Source: Thermogemmata fonticola
GTDB lineage: Bacteria; Planctomycetota; Planctomycetia; Gemmatales; Gemmataceae
Reading direction: 5' to 3'
Assembly: GCF_013694095.1 (NCBI RefSeq)
Contig: NZ_JACEFB010000007.1
Coordinates: 62,001 to 126,000, forward strand
DNA length: 64,000 bases
Position 1 is the stretch's first letter, and every line of letters starts with the position of its first letter. The notes below the pieces were generated by a model. It saw only the letters and a list, made by a program, of their open reading frames with translations, was not told the DNA's origin and did not search any database. Shown piece after piece: positions 1 through 8,043 of this stretch. Position numbers and translations under genes: made by a program.

Positions 1-714
1 GGTCATGGCGGCGATAAGCGGCGCCGGTTCCGTACCCGCCCGTCGGCCCTGCTGCTGGGGGCCGCCCCGCAGCAAGGGAGGAAGCGAGCAATCCCGCCGC
101 ACCAGGAGCAGGCCCACACCCATCGGCCCGCCGAACTTGTGCCCCGAAGCCGACAGCGTCGCTACCCTCAGGCGGTGGAAGTGGACCGGTATCTTGCCCA
201 CCGCTTGCGCCGCATCGCAGTGCAAGTGCACCTCCGGCGGCAAGGCGGCGGCCAGTTCGGCCACCGGCTGCACCGCGCCCGTCTCATGATTGGCCAGCAT
301 CAGGCAGGCCAGGCGGACGCCCGGCGGCACCGGCTCCAGCCGCACCACGCCCCGCTCATCCACCGGCCACCAATGGACCGGCGCGCCTCGCCGCTCCCAA
401 ACCCGCACCGGCTCCACCACGCACGGATGCTCCAAAGGGGATAGGATGATCCCCGCTCCCTTTCCCGCCGCCTCCAGCGCTGCGTGGATCGCCCAGTTGT
501 TCGCCTCCGTCGCCCCGCTGGTGAAAAACACCTCCTCCGGCGAGGCCCCCAACAAAGCCGCACACCGTTCCCGTGCCGCCTCCACCGCCTGGCGCGCCGC
601 CCGCCCGCGGCCATGCACCGACGACGCATTCCCCCCCGGTGCCGAGCGCAGTGCCTCCCACGCTACCGGCAGCATTCCCAACGTCGCATTCGCATCCAGA
701 TCAATCTCCATCAT
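1..714 (-). CDS. Cysteine desulfurase (NifS/IscS-type), N-terminal part
   Basis: The minus strand reads as an open frame from the ATG at 714 to the window edge, about 238 residues of a family usually near 380-400. The protein opens with MEIDLDANAT, the counterpart of the LDNNATT start of cysteine desulfurases. It continues with SSVHGRGR, then FTSGATEANNWAIH, NHETGAVQP, HCDAAQAVGK (the PLP-stacking and Asp region) and SGHKFGGPMGVG, which contains the PLP-binding lysine in the SxHKxxGPxGxG setting. These enzymes are PLP-dependent and take sulfur from L-cysteine for Fe-S clusters or tRNA thiolation. The catalytic cysteine loop would lie beyond the window. ATG codons also occur at 711 and, in frame, at 741; 714 or 711 best fits the family start. 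Which subfamily it belongs to cannot be told from this part. Confidence 0.93.
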   Translation of the reverse strand, partial: MMEIDLDANATLGMLPVAWEALRSAPGGNASSVHGRGRAARQAVEAARERCAALLGASPEEVFFTSGATEANNWAIHAALEAAGKGAGIILSPLEHPCVVEPVRVWERRGAPVHWWPVDERGVVRLEPVPPGVRLACLMLANHETGAVQPVAELAAALPPEVHLHCDAAQAVGKIPVHFHRLRVATLSASGHKFGGPMGVGLLLVRRDCSLPPLLRGGPQQQGRRAGTEPAPLIAAMT

Positions 715-936
715 CGCGCACCACCCGCCGGCCCCCGTCATCTATCCATCCCATTCTAGACCCGCCCTCCTCCCCCGCCTCGGTGCCACACATCATCTCA
801 CTGTCATCAGAACGATTCTCTTAATGTAATATAAGGTAGTATTAGTAAAGGAAATCATGAATAAATGATCCACAACATGATGCCAGGATAATATCTGTAA
901 GCATTGTGACTGAGAAGTCATCATCAACCTCGATGC

Positions 937-965
937 TTGACGGTGTAACAGGGTGGTGATACTAT
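937..965 (+). promoter_or_regulatory. Sigma-70-like promoter of the TolQ/GTPase operon
   Basis: TTGACG (937-942) and TACTAT (960-965) are separated by exactly 17 bp. They lie in an AT-rich patch (about 790-965) in an otherwise GC-rich neighbourhood, 125 bp before the first gene of the operon starting at 1091. The hexamers match the consensus at 5/6 and 4/6. The rest of 742-1090 shows no convincing gene. Confidence 0.55.
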
Positions 966-1090
966 TGGGGTGGGCGGACGTCAGGTTCCAGCCGCGGATG
1001 GTGTAAAAATTCCGAGGGGGCTGCTGGCGGTTCTTGGAGCGGCTTGTTCCGGCGCAGTCCGGCGGCGCGCACCAGCAATGAGGCTCAGGC

Positions 1091-1504
1091 ATGTGGGAAG
1101 CCTACTGGCAAACGGTACAGACAAGTCAATTGGACTGGGTCATCCTGGCAGTTGGAGCCGTGCTGGTCCTGCTTCATCTCTGGGGGCTGCTCGGCTACTG
1201 GCATGGTAAGTGGGTGCTGTTCGTGCAGGACCTGGATCGTTACCGCACAGGGCTGTTGTTGCTGACCGAGCTATTGCCGGTATTGGGGCTGCTCGGCACG
1301 GTCATCAGCCTGATGTACACCTTCAAAACCTTCCAGGTGGGAACTGCTGGCGAAACGCTCGACTTGGGACAGATGATCCAAACGTTTGCCCCGGCGATGA
1401 GCACGACGATTTCCGGCTTGATCATGGTCGTTATCAATCTGCTTCTCAACGCCGTGCTGTGGTTTTTCTGCCCTGCGGTTGAGGCCAGGCGAGGTTCTTC
1501 ATGA
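1091..1504 (+). CDS. MotA/TolQ/ExbB-like proton channel protein, small
   Basis: 137 residues with three hydrophobic segments, near residues 16-36, 56-78 and 103-125. The stretch LLPVLGLLGTVISLMYTF followed by FAPAMSTTISGLIMVVI has the layout of TolQ/ExbB/MotA channels: a loop with P-x-LGLLGTVxG, then a helix with the polar STT residues that line the ion path. It is shorter than normal ExbB/TolQ (about 210-240) and keeps essentially the conserved channel core. The start is the ATG after GAGGCTCAGGC. Its stop overlaps the next start (ATGA), a sign of coupled translation with the TolR-like partner. By analogy it would use proton flow to drive a partner across the membrane; the partner is unknown. 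Confidence 0.75.
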   Translation: MWEAYWQTVQTSQLDWVILAVGAVLVLLHLWGLLGYWHGKWVLFVQDLDRYRTGLLLLTELLPVLGLLGTVISLMYTFKTFQVGTAGETLDLGQMIQTFAPAMSTTISGLIMVVINLLLNAVLWFFCPAVEARRGSS

Positions 1505-1950
1505 AGGTCACGAGTGTTATCGCCCGCTTTATCTCGCTGGTGGATGTCGTTCTCATCCTTCTGGGAGTGTTGTTGCTGGTGCTCCTGCACGCTCAGGTGC
1601 GCACTCAGGTTCAGCGGCCCCAAGAGGACAAGCGGGACGAAATCCAGAAAGTCGCAGGTCTCGACTTCCTCTACTTCTACGTCGGCTGGAAAGGGCCGGA
1701 AAAAGACCGATGCTATTTCCTCGATACCAATCTTAAACTCGGCCGGGAAGTGCGCACCGAGACCGCCGATGACCTCCAAATGATCCTCAAGACACGCCAT
1801 CCCCAAGGGGAGCGAACCAACCCCGTCGTCCTGCTCCTCTTTAGTGAGGAGGGTTGGTACTCCACCTGGGATAGCAAACGCATTGCCGCCCTGGAGCAGA
1901 CCTGGAAGATCAAAGTCGTGCCGGTTTACAACGTCCGGTTCCCTCACTAG
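1501..1950 (+). CDS. TolR/ExbD-like single-span membrane protein
   Basis: 149 residues. One N-terminal membrane helix (about residues 11-28) contains SLVDVVLILLGVLLLV. This resembles the ExbD/TolR helix, including the Asp (D15) that in that family sits in the proton path. A soluble domain follows, with a beta-alpha pattern ending NPVVLLLFSEEGW and KIKVVPVYNV, similar in layout to the periplasmic ExbD domain. ExbB and ExbD-like genes are normally adjacent, and here they overlap by four bases. The assignment rests on the helix, the size and the neighbour, so it is likely but not certain. Confidence 0.6.
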   Translation: MKVTSVIARFISLVDVVLILLGVLLLVLLHAQVRTQVQRPQEDKRDEIQKVAGLDFLYFYVGWKGPEKDRCYFLDTNLKLGREVRTETADDLQMILKTRHPQGERTNPVVLLLFSEEGWYSTWDSKRIAALEQTWKIKVVPVYNVRFPH

Positions 1951-1959
1951 GAGTAGGCC

Positions 1960-2655
1960 ATGAAAAGCTACCTGCTACTCGCCGCCACGGGCTTGCTGTG
2001 GGCCTCTTTCTGGGATAGCCTGCCTTCCTTCGACTGGGATGTCGCCTGGAAGGTGGCAGCGATCACCGCCGGCGTCGCCGCCGTTGCTATTGTCGCTGCC
2101 ATTGCCTTGCCGTTTGTCGCCATTCAGGCCGGGGCTACGGTCCTGGGTACCGCCGTGGCTGTCGCAGGGATTTCCTTGCTTATCGGCACGGGTGCCGGAA
2201 TCGCCGCGGGGTTGTACTGGGGAGCCGATGAGGAGGCGAAGTGGAGGAAAGTCATCGAAGAGATCAAAGCCATCTCCAATCAACTGGACATCTACTTTGA
2301 GCCAGCAGCGAGCAACTCCCAGCAAGCGGCGGAATTTCGCTGCACTCTCGTGATCTACGAAGAGACCGATTTGAAGGCCCAGAAGCCGGTTTGCACGGAA
2401 CGGCAAGTCAAGATCGAGGCTGCCGATAGCGAGGAGTTCTACCGCCTCATCGATCAGCAATTGAGAGCCTGGCTGCACAAACCGGTGCTGGCGGACCAGG
2501 ACAACAAATCGCGCCGGGTGAAAATCTACATGCGCCCCTATCCGGGGGAAGGAGTCTATGAGCGCCTCCGGCAGCTTGTGGACAACAACGGCATTCGCAA
2601 CTGCGTTGTGGAACGAAGCGAGCAGAGCTGGACATCTGCTAGGCCGACCAACTGA
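1960..2655 (+). CDS. Membrane protein of unknown function in the TolQ/GTPase operon
   Basis: 231 residues, starting after AGGAGTAGGCC. The N-terminus looks like a signal peptide or first helix (MKSYLLLAATGLLWASF). Two closely spaced Ala/Val/Ile-rich membrane segments follow, near residues 28-60 and 64-88. The soluble C-terminal half (about 105-231) ends with RRVKIYMRPYPGEGVYERLR. A related phrase (PKVVVFQSPSPGENVLRRIR) closes the next gene at 2698-3354, so the two C-terminal domains look homologous and may both be divergent ExbD-type periplasmic domains. I do not recognise a named family. Confidence 0.75.
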   Translation: MKSYLLLAATGLLWASFWDSLPSFDWDVAWKVAAITAGVAAVAIVAAIALPFVAIQAGATVLGTAVAVAGISLLIGTGAGIAAGLYWGADEEAKWRKVIEEIKAISNQLDIYFEPAASNSQQAAEFRCTLVIYEETDLKAQKPVCTERQVKIEAADSEEFYRLIDQQLRAWLHKPVLADQDNKSRRVKIYMRPYPGEGVYERLRQLVDNNGIRNCVVERSEQSWTSARPTN

Positions 2656-2697
2656 TAACCGCCATCTTGTCCCCGCTCCGACCGGGACGCCGCACCC

Positions 2698-3354
2698 ATG
2701 ATGGCCATTTGGCAAGAGATTGTCAACTTCTGGAACTGGCTGACGAGTCCGTCGGTCATTCCCTGGGTGGGGATGGCTGCGGCGGTACTGGCTGCTCTGA
2801 GCGTGGACCCCAAGGGGTGGCTGAAGGCGCCGGGGCAAGGCTTGCGGCGGGCCGGGCAGGTGGCCCTCCTATGGCTGGTCCTCGTGTGGCTCTTCCCATG
2901 GACTTCCTGCTCTAAGACCAATGGTACGGGCGGTAGTTCTGGCTCAGGGGATGGGGGAGAGCTGCCCCCACCCACGCCACCTCAACCAGATGGTCGTACC
3001 CCCACGGATTTGCTCCAGACGCTGGAACAGGCGGACCTGGTGATTCGGTTCGTTCCGCTGCCCAATGATCCAGCCACTGCCCAGGAGTTCGCCTGCGACC
3101 TGCATTACAAGGATGAAGCGAAAGGCTCCCAGGCGATCTCAATTCGCGCCACGAAGATGCAGGATTTCGACAGGCAGCTCGAACAACACCTCCGCAAAGT
3201 GCCCCTCCCCCGCAAGACTCCCAAAGTCGTGGTCTTCCAATCTCCTTCTCCAGGGGAAAACGTACTGCGGCGTATCCGGGAGAAGATCACGGCCAGCCTG
3301 CCCAATCCCACCGTGGAGGAGTCCCAACCTCCCGAAGCCGACGCGAAGAAATGA
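2698..3354 (+). CDS. Membrane protein of unknown function, paralogous C-terminal domain
   Basis: 218 residues. Two membrane segments lie near residues 20-36 and 52-68. A low-complexity linker rich in Gly, Ser and Pro follows (about 72-103). The C-terminal domain (about 108-210) contains DLVIRFVPLP and ends PKVVVFQSPSPGENVLRRIR, matching the pattern at the end of the preceding gene. ATG codons at 2698 and 2701 are both possible starts. It sits 42 bp after the previous gene and 14 bp before the GTPase gene, so it is probably co-transcribed. Function unknown. Confidence 0.72.
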   Translation: MMAIWQEIVNFWNWLTSPSVIPWVGMAAAVLAALSVDPKGWLKAPGQGLRRAGQVALLWLVLVWLFPWTSCSKTNGTGGSSGSGDGGELPPPTPPQPDGRTPTDLLQTLEQADLVIRFVPLPNDPATAQEFACDLHYKDEAKGSQAISIRATKMQDFDRQLEQHLRKVPLPRKTPKVVVFQSPSPGENVLRRIREKITASLPNPTVEESQPPEADAKK

Positions 3355-3368
3355 CGGAGAGATGACAC

Positions 3369-5279
3369 ATGAAACCGATGCACGCGCTTAACCTCGGCGT
3401 CTATGGCTGTATCCGAGCCGGTAAGACGCTCTTCCTCTACCAGCTCCTCCGCTATTGGCAGCAGAAGCAACAGGTGATTCAGCTTTCGGACAAAGGCGTG
3501 AAATTCCTGGAGACCGTCCAAAGCGAAATCGAAAGATACAAAGGCTCGCTGCCCACGATGAGCAACTGGGGCGAAATCCCGGTGCAGGTCCGCCGAGGGG
3601 ACAGCCAGCCGGACTGGGACCTGACCTTCCGCGATCTCACCGGCGAATGGCTCGAAAAGGGCGTGGATAAACTCGACTCCGCAGACCGTGATAACCTGAT
3701 CCAGGAGCAGGTCCGCCAATGTGACGCCTTCCTCTTCTTCTTCAATCCGGTCCATCCCGAATACCAAAAAGACCTCGATGAGTATTACCAACGGGAGTTC
3801 CAGCGGGCGGAAAAGTTCCTCGAATACGTCCTGAAGGAACGCCAGAACCAGCATCTGCCCACCGTCTTCGTGCTGACCTGCAAGGACCAGTGGGAAGATC
3901 GCTCCGACATCCGCGTGAAACTCCAGAATTGGATCGAGCGGGTGCACCGCAAGCTCCAGGAGCTGTACGACCATTATTTGCGCGGCCACTATCCGCAAGA
4001 GTTTGTCGAGCAGCAAGGTGTTTTCCTGGAAGTGTGTTCCACGGGCCGCAGTCCCCAAGATAACCAGCAACTGGAGAAGGTGGTCGATCGCCTGGCGGAT
4101 CTGGTGCACCGCTCCCGCCGCCAGCGGCAGCAAATCCGCCGCCGGGGTCTGCGTGCTCTGCTGCTGAGCGTTGCGGTTCTCGCGGGCCTGGGGGGCTTAG
4201 GCTGGTGGTTGGTCAACAGGGAGCCACCCACCCCGCCGTCTCTCCCGACGCCTCCCATCGAGGTACGCCTCCGCGAGCTGGAAGAGCTGCTGAAGACTCA
4301 TCCGACGGCAGCGCGTCTCCCCTCCGTCAAGGAGGCCGAGGAGATCAACAAGCATCTCGCCTGGCTGGTCCCGGAGCTGGATCCCAACGCCAGCGGCGCG
4401 GCGGATGTGGCCGAATCGACCCGCCAACACATGCGTGAACTTTTGGAGCGCACCAGCCAGCTTATCCTGGAGAAAACCCGCAAGGCGGACCCCACCCCGG
4501 AGGCGCTCGCGGTCCTGGCGGCCTACCTCAAGAAGCTGCCGGATGCCAGCGACATCTCCCCTCCGTTGGCTCAAGCCCAGCAGCGCTACTGGGAGTTGCA
4601 GCGCACCGCCTGCCTCCAGCAGCTCGCTGAGATCATCCGCCGACGCCAGGAGGTCGCCTCGCCACCCCTCGATACCTTTGTGGAACTCGCCAACAAACTG
4701 CGGGAGATGGAACAGCAGGTTCGGCAAGATGAGGTCTTCCTCCCCCAAGCGCGCCGCAACCTGCGGGAACAGCTCCAGACCGCTGCCACCTTCTGCGAAG
4801 ACCGCCTCAAGCAGAAGGGCTACACCGTACACTTCCGCGTGACCTCGGCCCACTGTGTCCTGAAAGAGGAAGAGGAAGTGACCTGGAGAGGCCTAAACTT
4901 TGCATCCCCCGGATATCCTTTCATACCACCCCCTTACGGCCTCGTGCCCAAAGCCGAAGGTCCCGGCAAAATCCCGTGCGCCACCATCCAGCCCTCCTAT
5001 CCCCTCCGCATCGGCTTAGGCACACCGGTCGAGTGTGCTCTGTACATCTGGGAGGCCTCCGAGCAACAGTGGCGAATGTGGCACAAGTTCAACTTGACTA
5101 CCGAGCCAGGTCCTTATGCTCCTTTAGGCATGCCTCTGCATCCCGCGGATGGGGAGAAACGAGAAATCTCCCTCCGCTACGAGAACCATGAAGTGAACCT
5201 GGAGTTCTTCAACTTCCAGCCGATTCCCGCTTTGCTTCGTGAAGCTGTGGCGCTGGCCAGGAAGGAGAAGAAGTCATGA
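3369..5279 (+). CDS. Membrane-anchored TRAFAC-type small-GTPase-like protein
   Basis: 636 residues. The N-terminal domain (1-220) carries the nucleotide-binding motifs in order: G1/Walker A GCIRAGKT (13-20), G3 DLTG (about 89-92, within a hydrophobic beta strand) and G4 TCKD (about 170-173, after VFVL). This is the signature of a TRAFAC-class GTPase rather than an AAA ATPase. A single membrane helix follows at about 262-282, then a linker rich in Pro and Thr, a long helical, Leu/Glu/Gln-rich region (about 300-480) and a beta-rich C-terminal domain. Start: ATG 3369 after ACGGAGAG. Its stop overlaps the next ATG (ATGA). It is probably the energy-using or switch component of the operon, placed in the cytoplasm with its C-terminal half across the membrane. 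Target unknown. Confidence 0.78.
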   Translation: MKPMHALNLGVYGCIRAGKTLFLYQLLRYWQQKQQVIQLSDKGVKFLETVQSEIERYKGSLPTMSNWGEIPVQVRRGDSQPDWDLTFRDLTGEWLEKGVDKLDSADRDNLIQEQVRQCDAFLFFFNPVHPEYQKDLDEYYQREFQRAEKFLEYVLKERQNQHLPTVFVLTCKDQWEDRSDIRVKLQNWIERVHRKLQELYDHYLRGHYPQEFVEQQGVFLEVCSTGRSPQDNQQLEKVVDRLADLVHRSRRQRQQIRRRGLRALLLSVAVLAGLGGLGWWLVNREPPTPPSLPTPPIEVRLRELEELLKTHPTAARLPSVKEAEEINKHLAWLVPELDPNASGAADVAESTRQHMRELLERTSQLILEKTRKADPTPEALAVLAAYLKKLPDASDISPPLAQAQQRYWELQRTACLQQLAEIIRRRQEVASPPLDTFVELANKLREMEQQVRQDEVFLPQARRNLREQLQTAATFCEDRLKQKGYTVHFRVTSAHCVLKEEEEVTWRGLNFASPGYPFIPPPYGLVPKAEGPGKIPCATIQPSYPLRIGLGTPVECALYIWEASEQQWRMWHKFNLTTEPGPYAPLGMPLHPADGEKREISLRYENHEVNLEFFNFQPIPALLREAVALARKEKKS

Positions 5280-6082
5280 CCACTCCGGCTACTTCTGGTT
5301 CCCTCACACCCCAGAACTCCCAGAGCGACATCCAGCCGGAATATACCTTTGAGATCGAACGGCGGCCCGGCCAGGGTTACACGGTGACCGCTTCACATGG
5401 GACGCGAGCGGACCAATGGAAAGAAACCGCCCTGAAACTGCTCGACGATATTGGCCAGCCGGACCCCAAGGAACCGCAGCGGCACCGCTGCGTCCCGCAT
5501 GCGGGATACTGTGTGCATGTTTCCGTCCAGCTTCAACCGGATGGGACCGCCCAGATTCGGCAGGAGTGGTTCCGGAGGATTCCCTCGGCTGCGTACTCCG
5601 GCTCCTGGCGTAGGGCCGCCAAGGCTCTCCTCCTCTGCTTCCTCCTCGGCGTCGGGGCGGGAGCCTTGGCCGGGTATTCCCTGGGCAAGCAGTCGCCTCC
5701 CCCATCGACAACGGCTCAGCAACAAGAGAAAAAAGGAGAGCAACCGCCGCCTTCCCCGCCCCGAGACGAAACTCTGAAGACACTCCGCGACAGCTTGGTC
5801 CGTAACCAGGAAATGCTGCAAGCCCTGAAACAGTTCCTGGCCCAGGAAGGACTGGCTGCCCCCAAGGAGGGCGTCAGCGAGAGGAAGCGCTCCATCCAGG
5901 TGTTGGTGGACCTGGACCCCCCCCGGCCCCCCGGCATCCGAGAATCCCTCCTCCTCGATAACCAGCAAGTCCGCCAGTTGCTCGATTTGCTCCAGGACTT
6001 GCTCGATGCACCCCAAAAGTTAGAAAAACTCAATAATCCAGGGAACACCAAGCCTCAGAGTTCGGGTTCTGAGAAGTGGTGA
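5276..6082 (+). CDS. Single-span membrane protein of the TolQ/GTPase operon, unknown function
   Basis: 268 residues. A soluble N-terminal domain (1-110) is followed by one membrane helix near 114-134 (KALLLCFLLGVGAGALAGY) and a Pro/Gln/Glu-rich linker. The C-terminal region is helical and Leu/Gln-rich (about 165-250), and is probably coiled coil. The start codon overlaps the stop of the GTPase gene (ATGA at 5276-5279), so the two are translationally coupled. No family recognised. The layout of cytosolic head, helix, linker and coil would suit a bridging or anchoring part. Confidence 0.72.
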   Translation: MTTPATSGSLTPQNSQSDIQPEYTFEIERRPGQGYTVTASHGTRADQWKETALKLLDDIGQPDPKEPQRHRCVPHAGYCVHVSVQLQPDGTAQIRQEWFRRIPSAAYSGSWRRAAKALLLCFLLGVGAGALAGYSLGKQSPPPSTTAQQQEKKGEQPPPSPPRDETLKTLRDSLVRNQEMLQALKQFLAQEGLAAPKEGVSERKRSIQVLVDLDPPRPPGIRESLLLDNQQVRQLLDLLQDLLDAPQKLEKLNNPGNTKPQSSGSEKW

Positions 6083-6118
6083 ATGGGTTGTTCTGGTCCT
6101 TGCTCAAGGAGTTTTCCA

Positions 6119-6262
6119 ATGTCCAAACTGCGAGGTCTTGTGCTGCTACTGGCTCTGTGTTGGCCCCTCGGCACTCTCGGCTGCGGCAGCGGGGCTGATA
6201 CGAAATCGACCAAGACGCCCGAGCCGACGAAAACAACGCCGCCCATTCCGCCGGGGAAATAA
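6119..6262 (+). CDS. Small lipoprotein, 47 residues
   Basis: A very short gene following the GTPase operon by 36 bp. It starts at ATG 6119, eight bases after AAGGAG. The product has a hydrophobic signal (LVLLLALCW), a lipobox-like LGTLGC with the cysteine at residue 22, and a mature tail of only about 26 residues rich in Lys, Thr and Pro (TKTPEPTKTTPPIPPGK). It is likely lipid-anchored. Proximity and a good ribosome site suggest it is the last gene of the operon. Tiny Pro/Thr lipoproteins often go unannotated. Confidence 0.65.
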   Translation: MSKLRGLVLLLALCWPLGTLGCGSGADTKSTKTPEPTKTTPPIPPGK

Positions 6263-6682
6263 AAACAAAGGGTTGGCCAAGTCCGGGGCAGGCGTTTTTC
6301 CCCATCGGGAAGCGGGGCCTGCGCGGCGCGCGGGTCACCCCCCTGGCTCCGCCTTGCTCGTGCCGTTTCGCCTTCCCCGCTCCGTCGTTCTCTCCCCTTT
6401 TCCCTCCGTCGTTTTGGCTCCCCTAGCAAAGCCTGGCGGGATTGTCGCATCTGCGCGGCGCCACCTCCGCCGTCCCGCCGTCATTTTGGCCAGGTTCTCT
6501 TCGTCCGTTGCACTGTGTGAAGTATTCTCCCCATGAGCCGTTGTCCGAGCTAGTAACCCTGGGGGCAGCCGTGACCGGGGCGGAGGCGATCGGCTAGGCC
6601 GGGGGGTGATCGTTGCGAAACTCCGCGGATACGCCGGCGGCCAGATTTGTGTCGATGTCTGTCGATTTCCGAGGGCAGAGTT
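6263..6682. other. Gene-free stretch
   Basis: About 420 bp with no frame that looks coding and no recognised RNA or repeat. It separates the TolQ/GTPase operon from the decayed locus that follows. Confidence 0.5.
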
Positions 6683-6856
6683 ATGACTCCGGGTTCGATT
6701 GTGCGATTCCGCAACCGGGATTGGGTTCTCGTGCCGAGCGATGTGGGGGAACCGTTGCTGTGGCTCCGTCCCTTAGCAGGCACGACGGAGGACATCGTGG
6801 CCGTGGATCGGCGGCTCTGCGACCTGCTGGGATGCACCATGTGGAGGAGGATCTGA
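6683..6856 (+). pseudogene. N-terminal remnant of a SNF2-family helicase
   Basis: ATG 6683 follows GAGGGCAGAG and opens a 57-residue frame beginning MTPGSIVRFRNRDWVLVPS and continuing LLWLRPLAG. This resembles the short beta-barrel-like start of the roughly 1000-residue SNF2/HepA-type helicases found in bacterial defence loci. The frame ends at a TGA, and none of the helicase motifs follow. I read it as the surviving 5' end after a deletion. The match is from memory of the family and is moderate. Confidence 0.45.
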
Positions 6857-7041
6857 AGGACATCCACCGTCCGCAGGGAGAGATCGTCGATCCGCTCGAC
6901 CCGGAGGGCTACGCCCGACGCGCGGCGGCCAGCGCCTTCCCCGGTGAGACCTTCCGTGTGCTCAAGGAGAAAGAACTGCGGCAATTCGGCGCATACCGAA
7001 CTCGCCGCCTGGTGCTCGAGGCGTGGAACAGGTTAAAATGA
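6832..7041 (+). CDS. Small protein of unknown function upstream of the TIGR04255-like gene
   Basis: A 69-residue frame from ATG 6832 (GTG 6841 is an alternative). It is charged and helical, with a segment DPLDPEGYARRAAASAF and ending FGAYRTRRLVLEAWNRLK. Its TGA overlaps the ATG of the next gene (ATGA at 7038-7041), which argues that it is translated with that gene. It overlaps the helicase remnant by 25 bp in another frame. It could be a fragment of a longer protein cut by the same deletion, or a true small partner gene. Confidence 0.4.
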   Translation: MHHVEEDLKDIHRPQGEIVDPLDPEGYARRAAASAFPGETFRVLKEKELRQFGAYRTRRLVLEAWNRLK

Positions 7042-7811
7042 CAGGCATGGCCGAGATTCCCTCCCTGCCGCCGATTCCCAGGCGCCTGCGCCGCGAACCT
7101 CTCATCGAGGCCATCTGGCAGGCGGTTTTCGAGAAGCTCCCGGTTCCGGGGGACTTTCTCGCCGGGATTCTCTACGCCGAGCTGTGCCAGGGCCGCCAGG
7201 ATTGGCAGTCCCAGCGTTTGCCCACCGCCGACATTCCCGCCGCCGTGGCCGAGCAGAATCCCCACCTGCGCTATGCGGCGAAGTATCGGATCGAGGTCCC
7301 CGGCGAGCCGGTCTTGTATCAAGTGGGCGACCGGATCGTGTCGGTGCACTGTCTGCGTCCCTATATAGGGTGGTCCGCCTTTCGGGAGAAAATTGGGAGA
7401 GTGCAGGAGGCGTTGGCCAAAACCGGCTCGATTCCCGGCCCCGCGCGGCATATCCTGCGCTACCCGGATTTCGTGCCGCTGAAGGAGATGCCGGACCTGA
7501 GCGGCTTACAGGTGCAGCTGGCGATTGGCCAGCAGGTGATTCGGGGTGAGCCTCTGGAGTTACGGGTGGAGCTGGCCTACCAGGGTCATGTGCACACGCT
7601 GCGGGTGGTGACGCAGGCGCGGGTCCGCCTGGGGGAGGGAACGGACAAGCAGGAAGGCACAGTGGTGGACCTGGAGACGCGGGCGGATTGCTCGCAGGAC
7701 TGGTCACGGATTGCCGAGCAGTTGGACGGGATGCACCAGGCGTCCAAAGCGTTGTTTTTCCAGCAGCTTTTCCAGCCCGAAATGATCGCCCGCTGGGAGC
7801 CGGAGTATTGA
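7038..7811 (+). CDS. TIGR04255-like family protein
   Basis: 257 residues, ATG 7038 overlapping the preceding stop. The pattern fits the sporadically distributed TIGR04255 family: an N-terminal strand-helix with LIEAIWQAVFEKLP, a central beta region with VGDRIVSVHCLRPYIGWSAFREKIG, then alternating strands with LRVELAYQG, and a closing helix QLDGMHQASKALFFQQLFQ. The family usually has 230-270 residues and often sits in defence or mobile loci; its molecular function is not known. No catalytic motif is evident. Confidence 0.6.
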   Translation: MTGMAEIPSLPPIPRRLRREPLIEAIWQAVFEKLPVPGDFLAGILYAELCQGRQDWQSQRLPTADIPAAVAEQNPHLRYAAKYRIEVPGEPVLYQVGDRIVSVHCLRPYIGWSAFREKIGRVQEALAKTGSIPGPARHILRYPDFVPLKEMPDLSGLQVQLAIGQQVIRGEPLELRVELAYQGHVHTLRVVTQARVRLGEGTDKQEGTVVDLETRADCSQDWSRIAEQLDGMHQASKALFFQQLFQPEMIARWEPEY

Positions 7812-7827
7812 GGGAGGGTAAGTCAAC

Positions 7828-8043
7828 ATGCGAGCCGTCATCGAGGTCGAGTCCCACTTGTGTCATCACGCTGAGGCCGTGAACGTGGAGGCCACGGAGG
7901 AGCCGAGGGCGACCCCACCTCGTCAGGTGCCGCAATCTGTTCTCTGGCAATGGAGCGGGCGCAAGCTGCGACCTCTTCAGCCCGTGGCGAAAACGATCGG
8001 TGAGAAAACCGTCAGCGAGATGATTATTGAGGACCGGCGGTGA
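7828..8043 (+). CDS. Putative antitoxin of a broken VapBC-like pair
   Basis: 71 residues, starting at ATG 7828 after GGGAGGG. It ends VSEMIIEDRR and its stop overlaps the GTG of the downstream PIN-domain start (GTGA at 8040-8043). Size and overlap are what one expects of an antitoxin before a VapC toxin. The N-terminal half (IEVESHLCHHAEAVNVEA) is not a familiar antitoxin DNA-binding fold, so it could instead be a small partner of the TIGR04255-like gene. Confidence 0.4.
   Translation: MRAVIEVESHLCHHAEAVNVEATEEPRATPPRQVPQSVLWQWSGRKLRPLQPVAKTIGEKTVSEMIIEDRR

Noticed and set aside
793-1092. A 99-codon minus-strand frame in the AT-rich region
   Set aside because: It overlaps a good promoter in the other direction and shows no protein family character.
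3105-4133. A 342-codon minus-strand frame opposite the GTPase gene
   Set aside because: Antisense of a gene with clear GTP-binding motifs in high-GC DNA; no family pattern of its own.
1091-6262. A Zorya defence system
   Set aside because: Channel-like genes fit ZorA/ZorB loosely, but there is no OmpA-type peptidoglycan-binding domain, ZorC or ZorD helicase; a GTPase is present instead.
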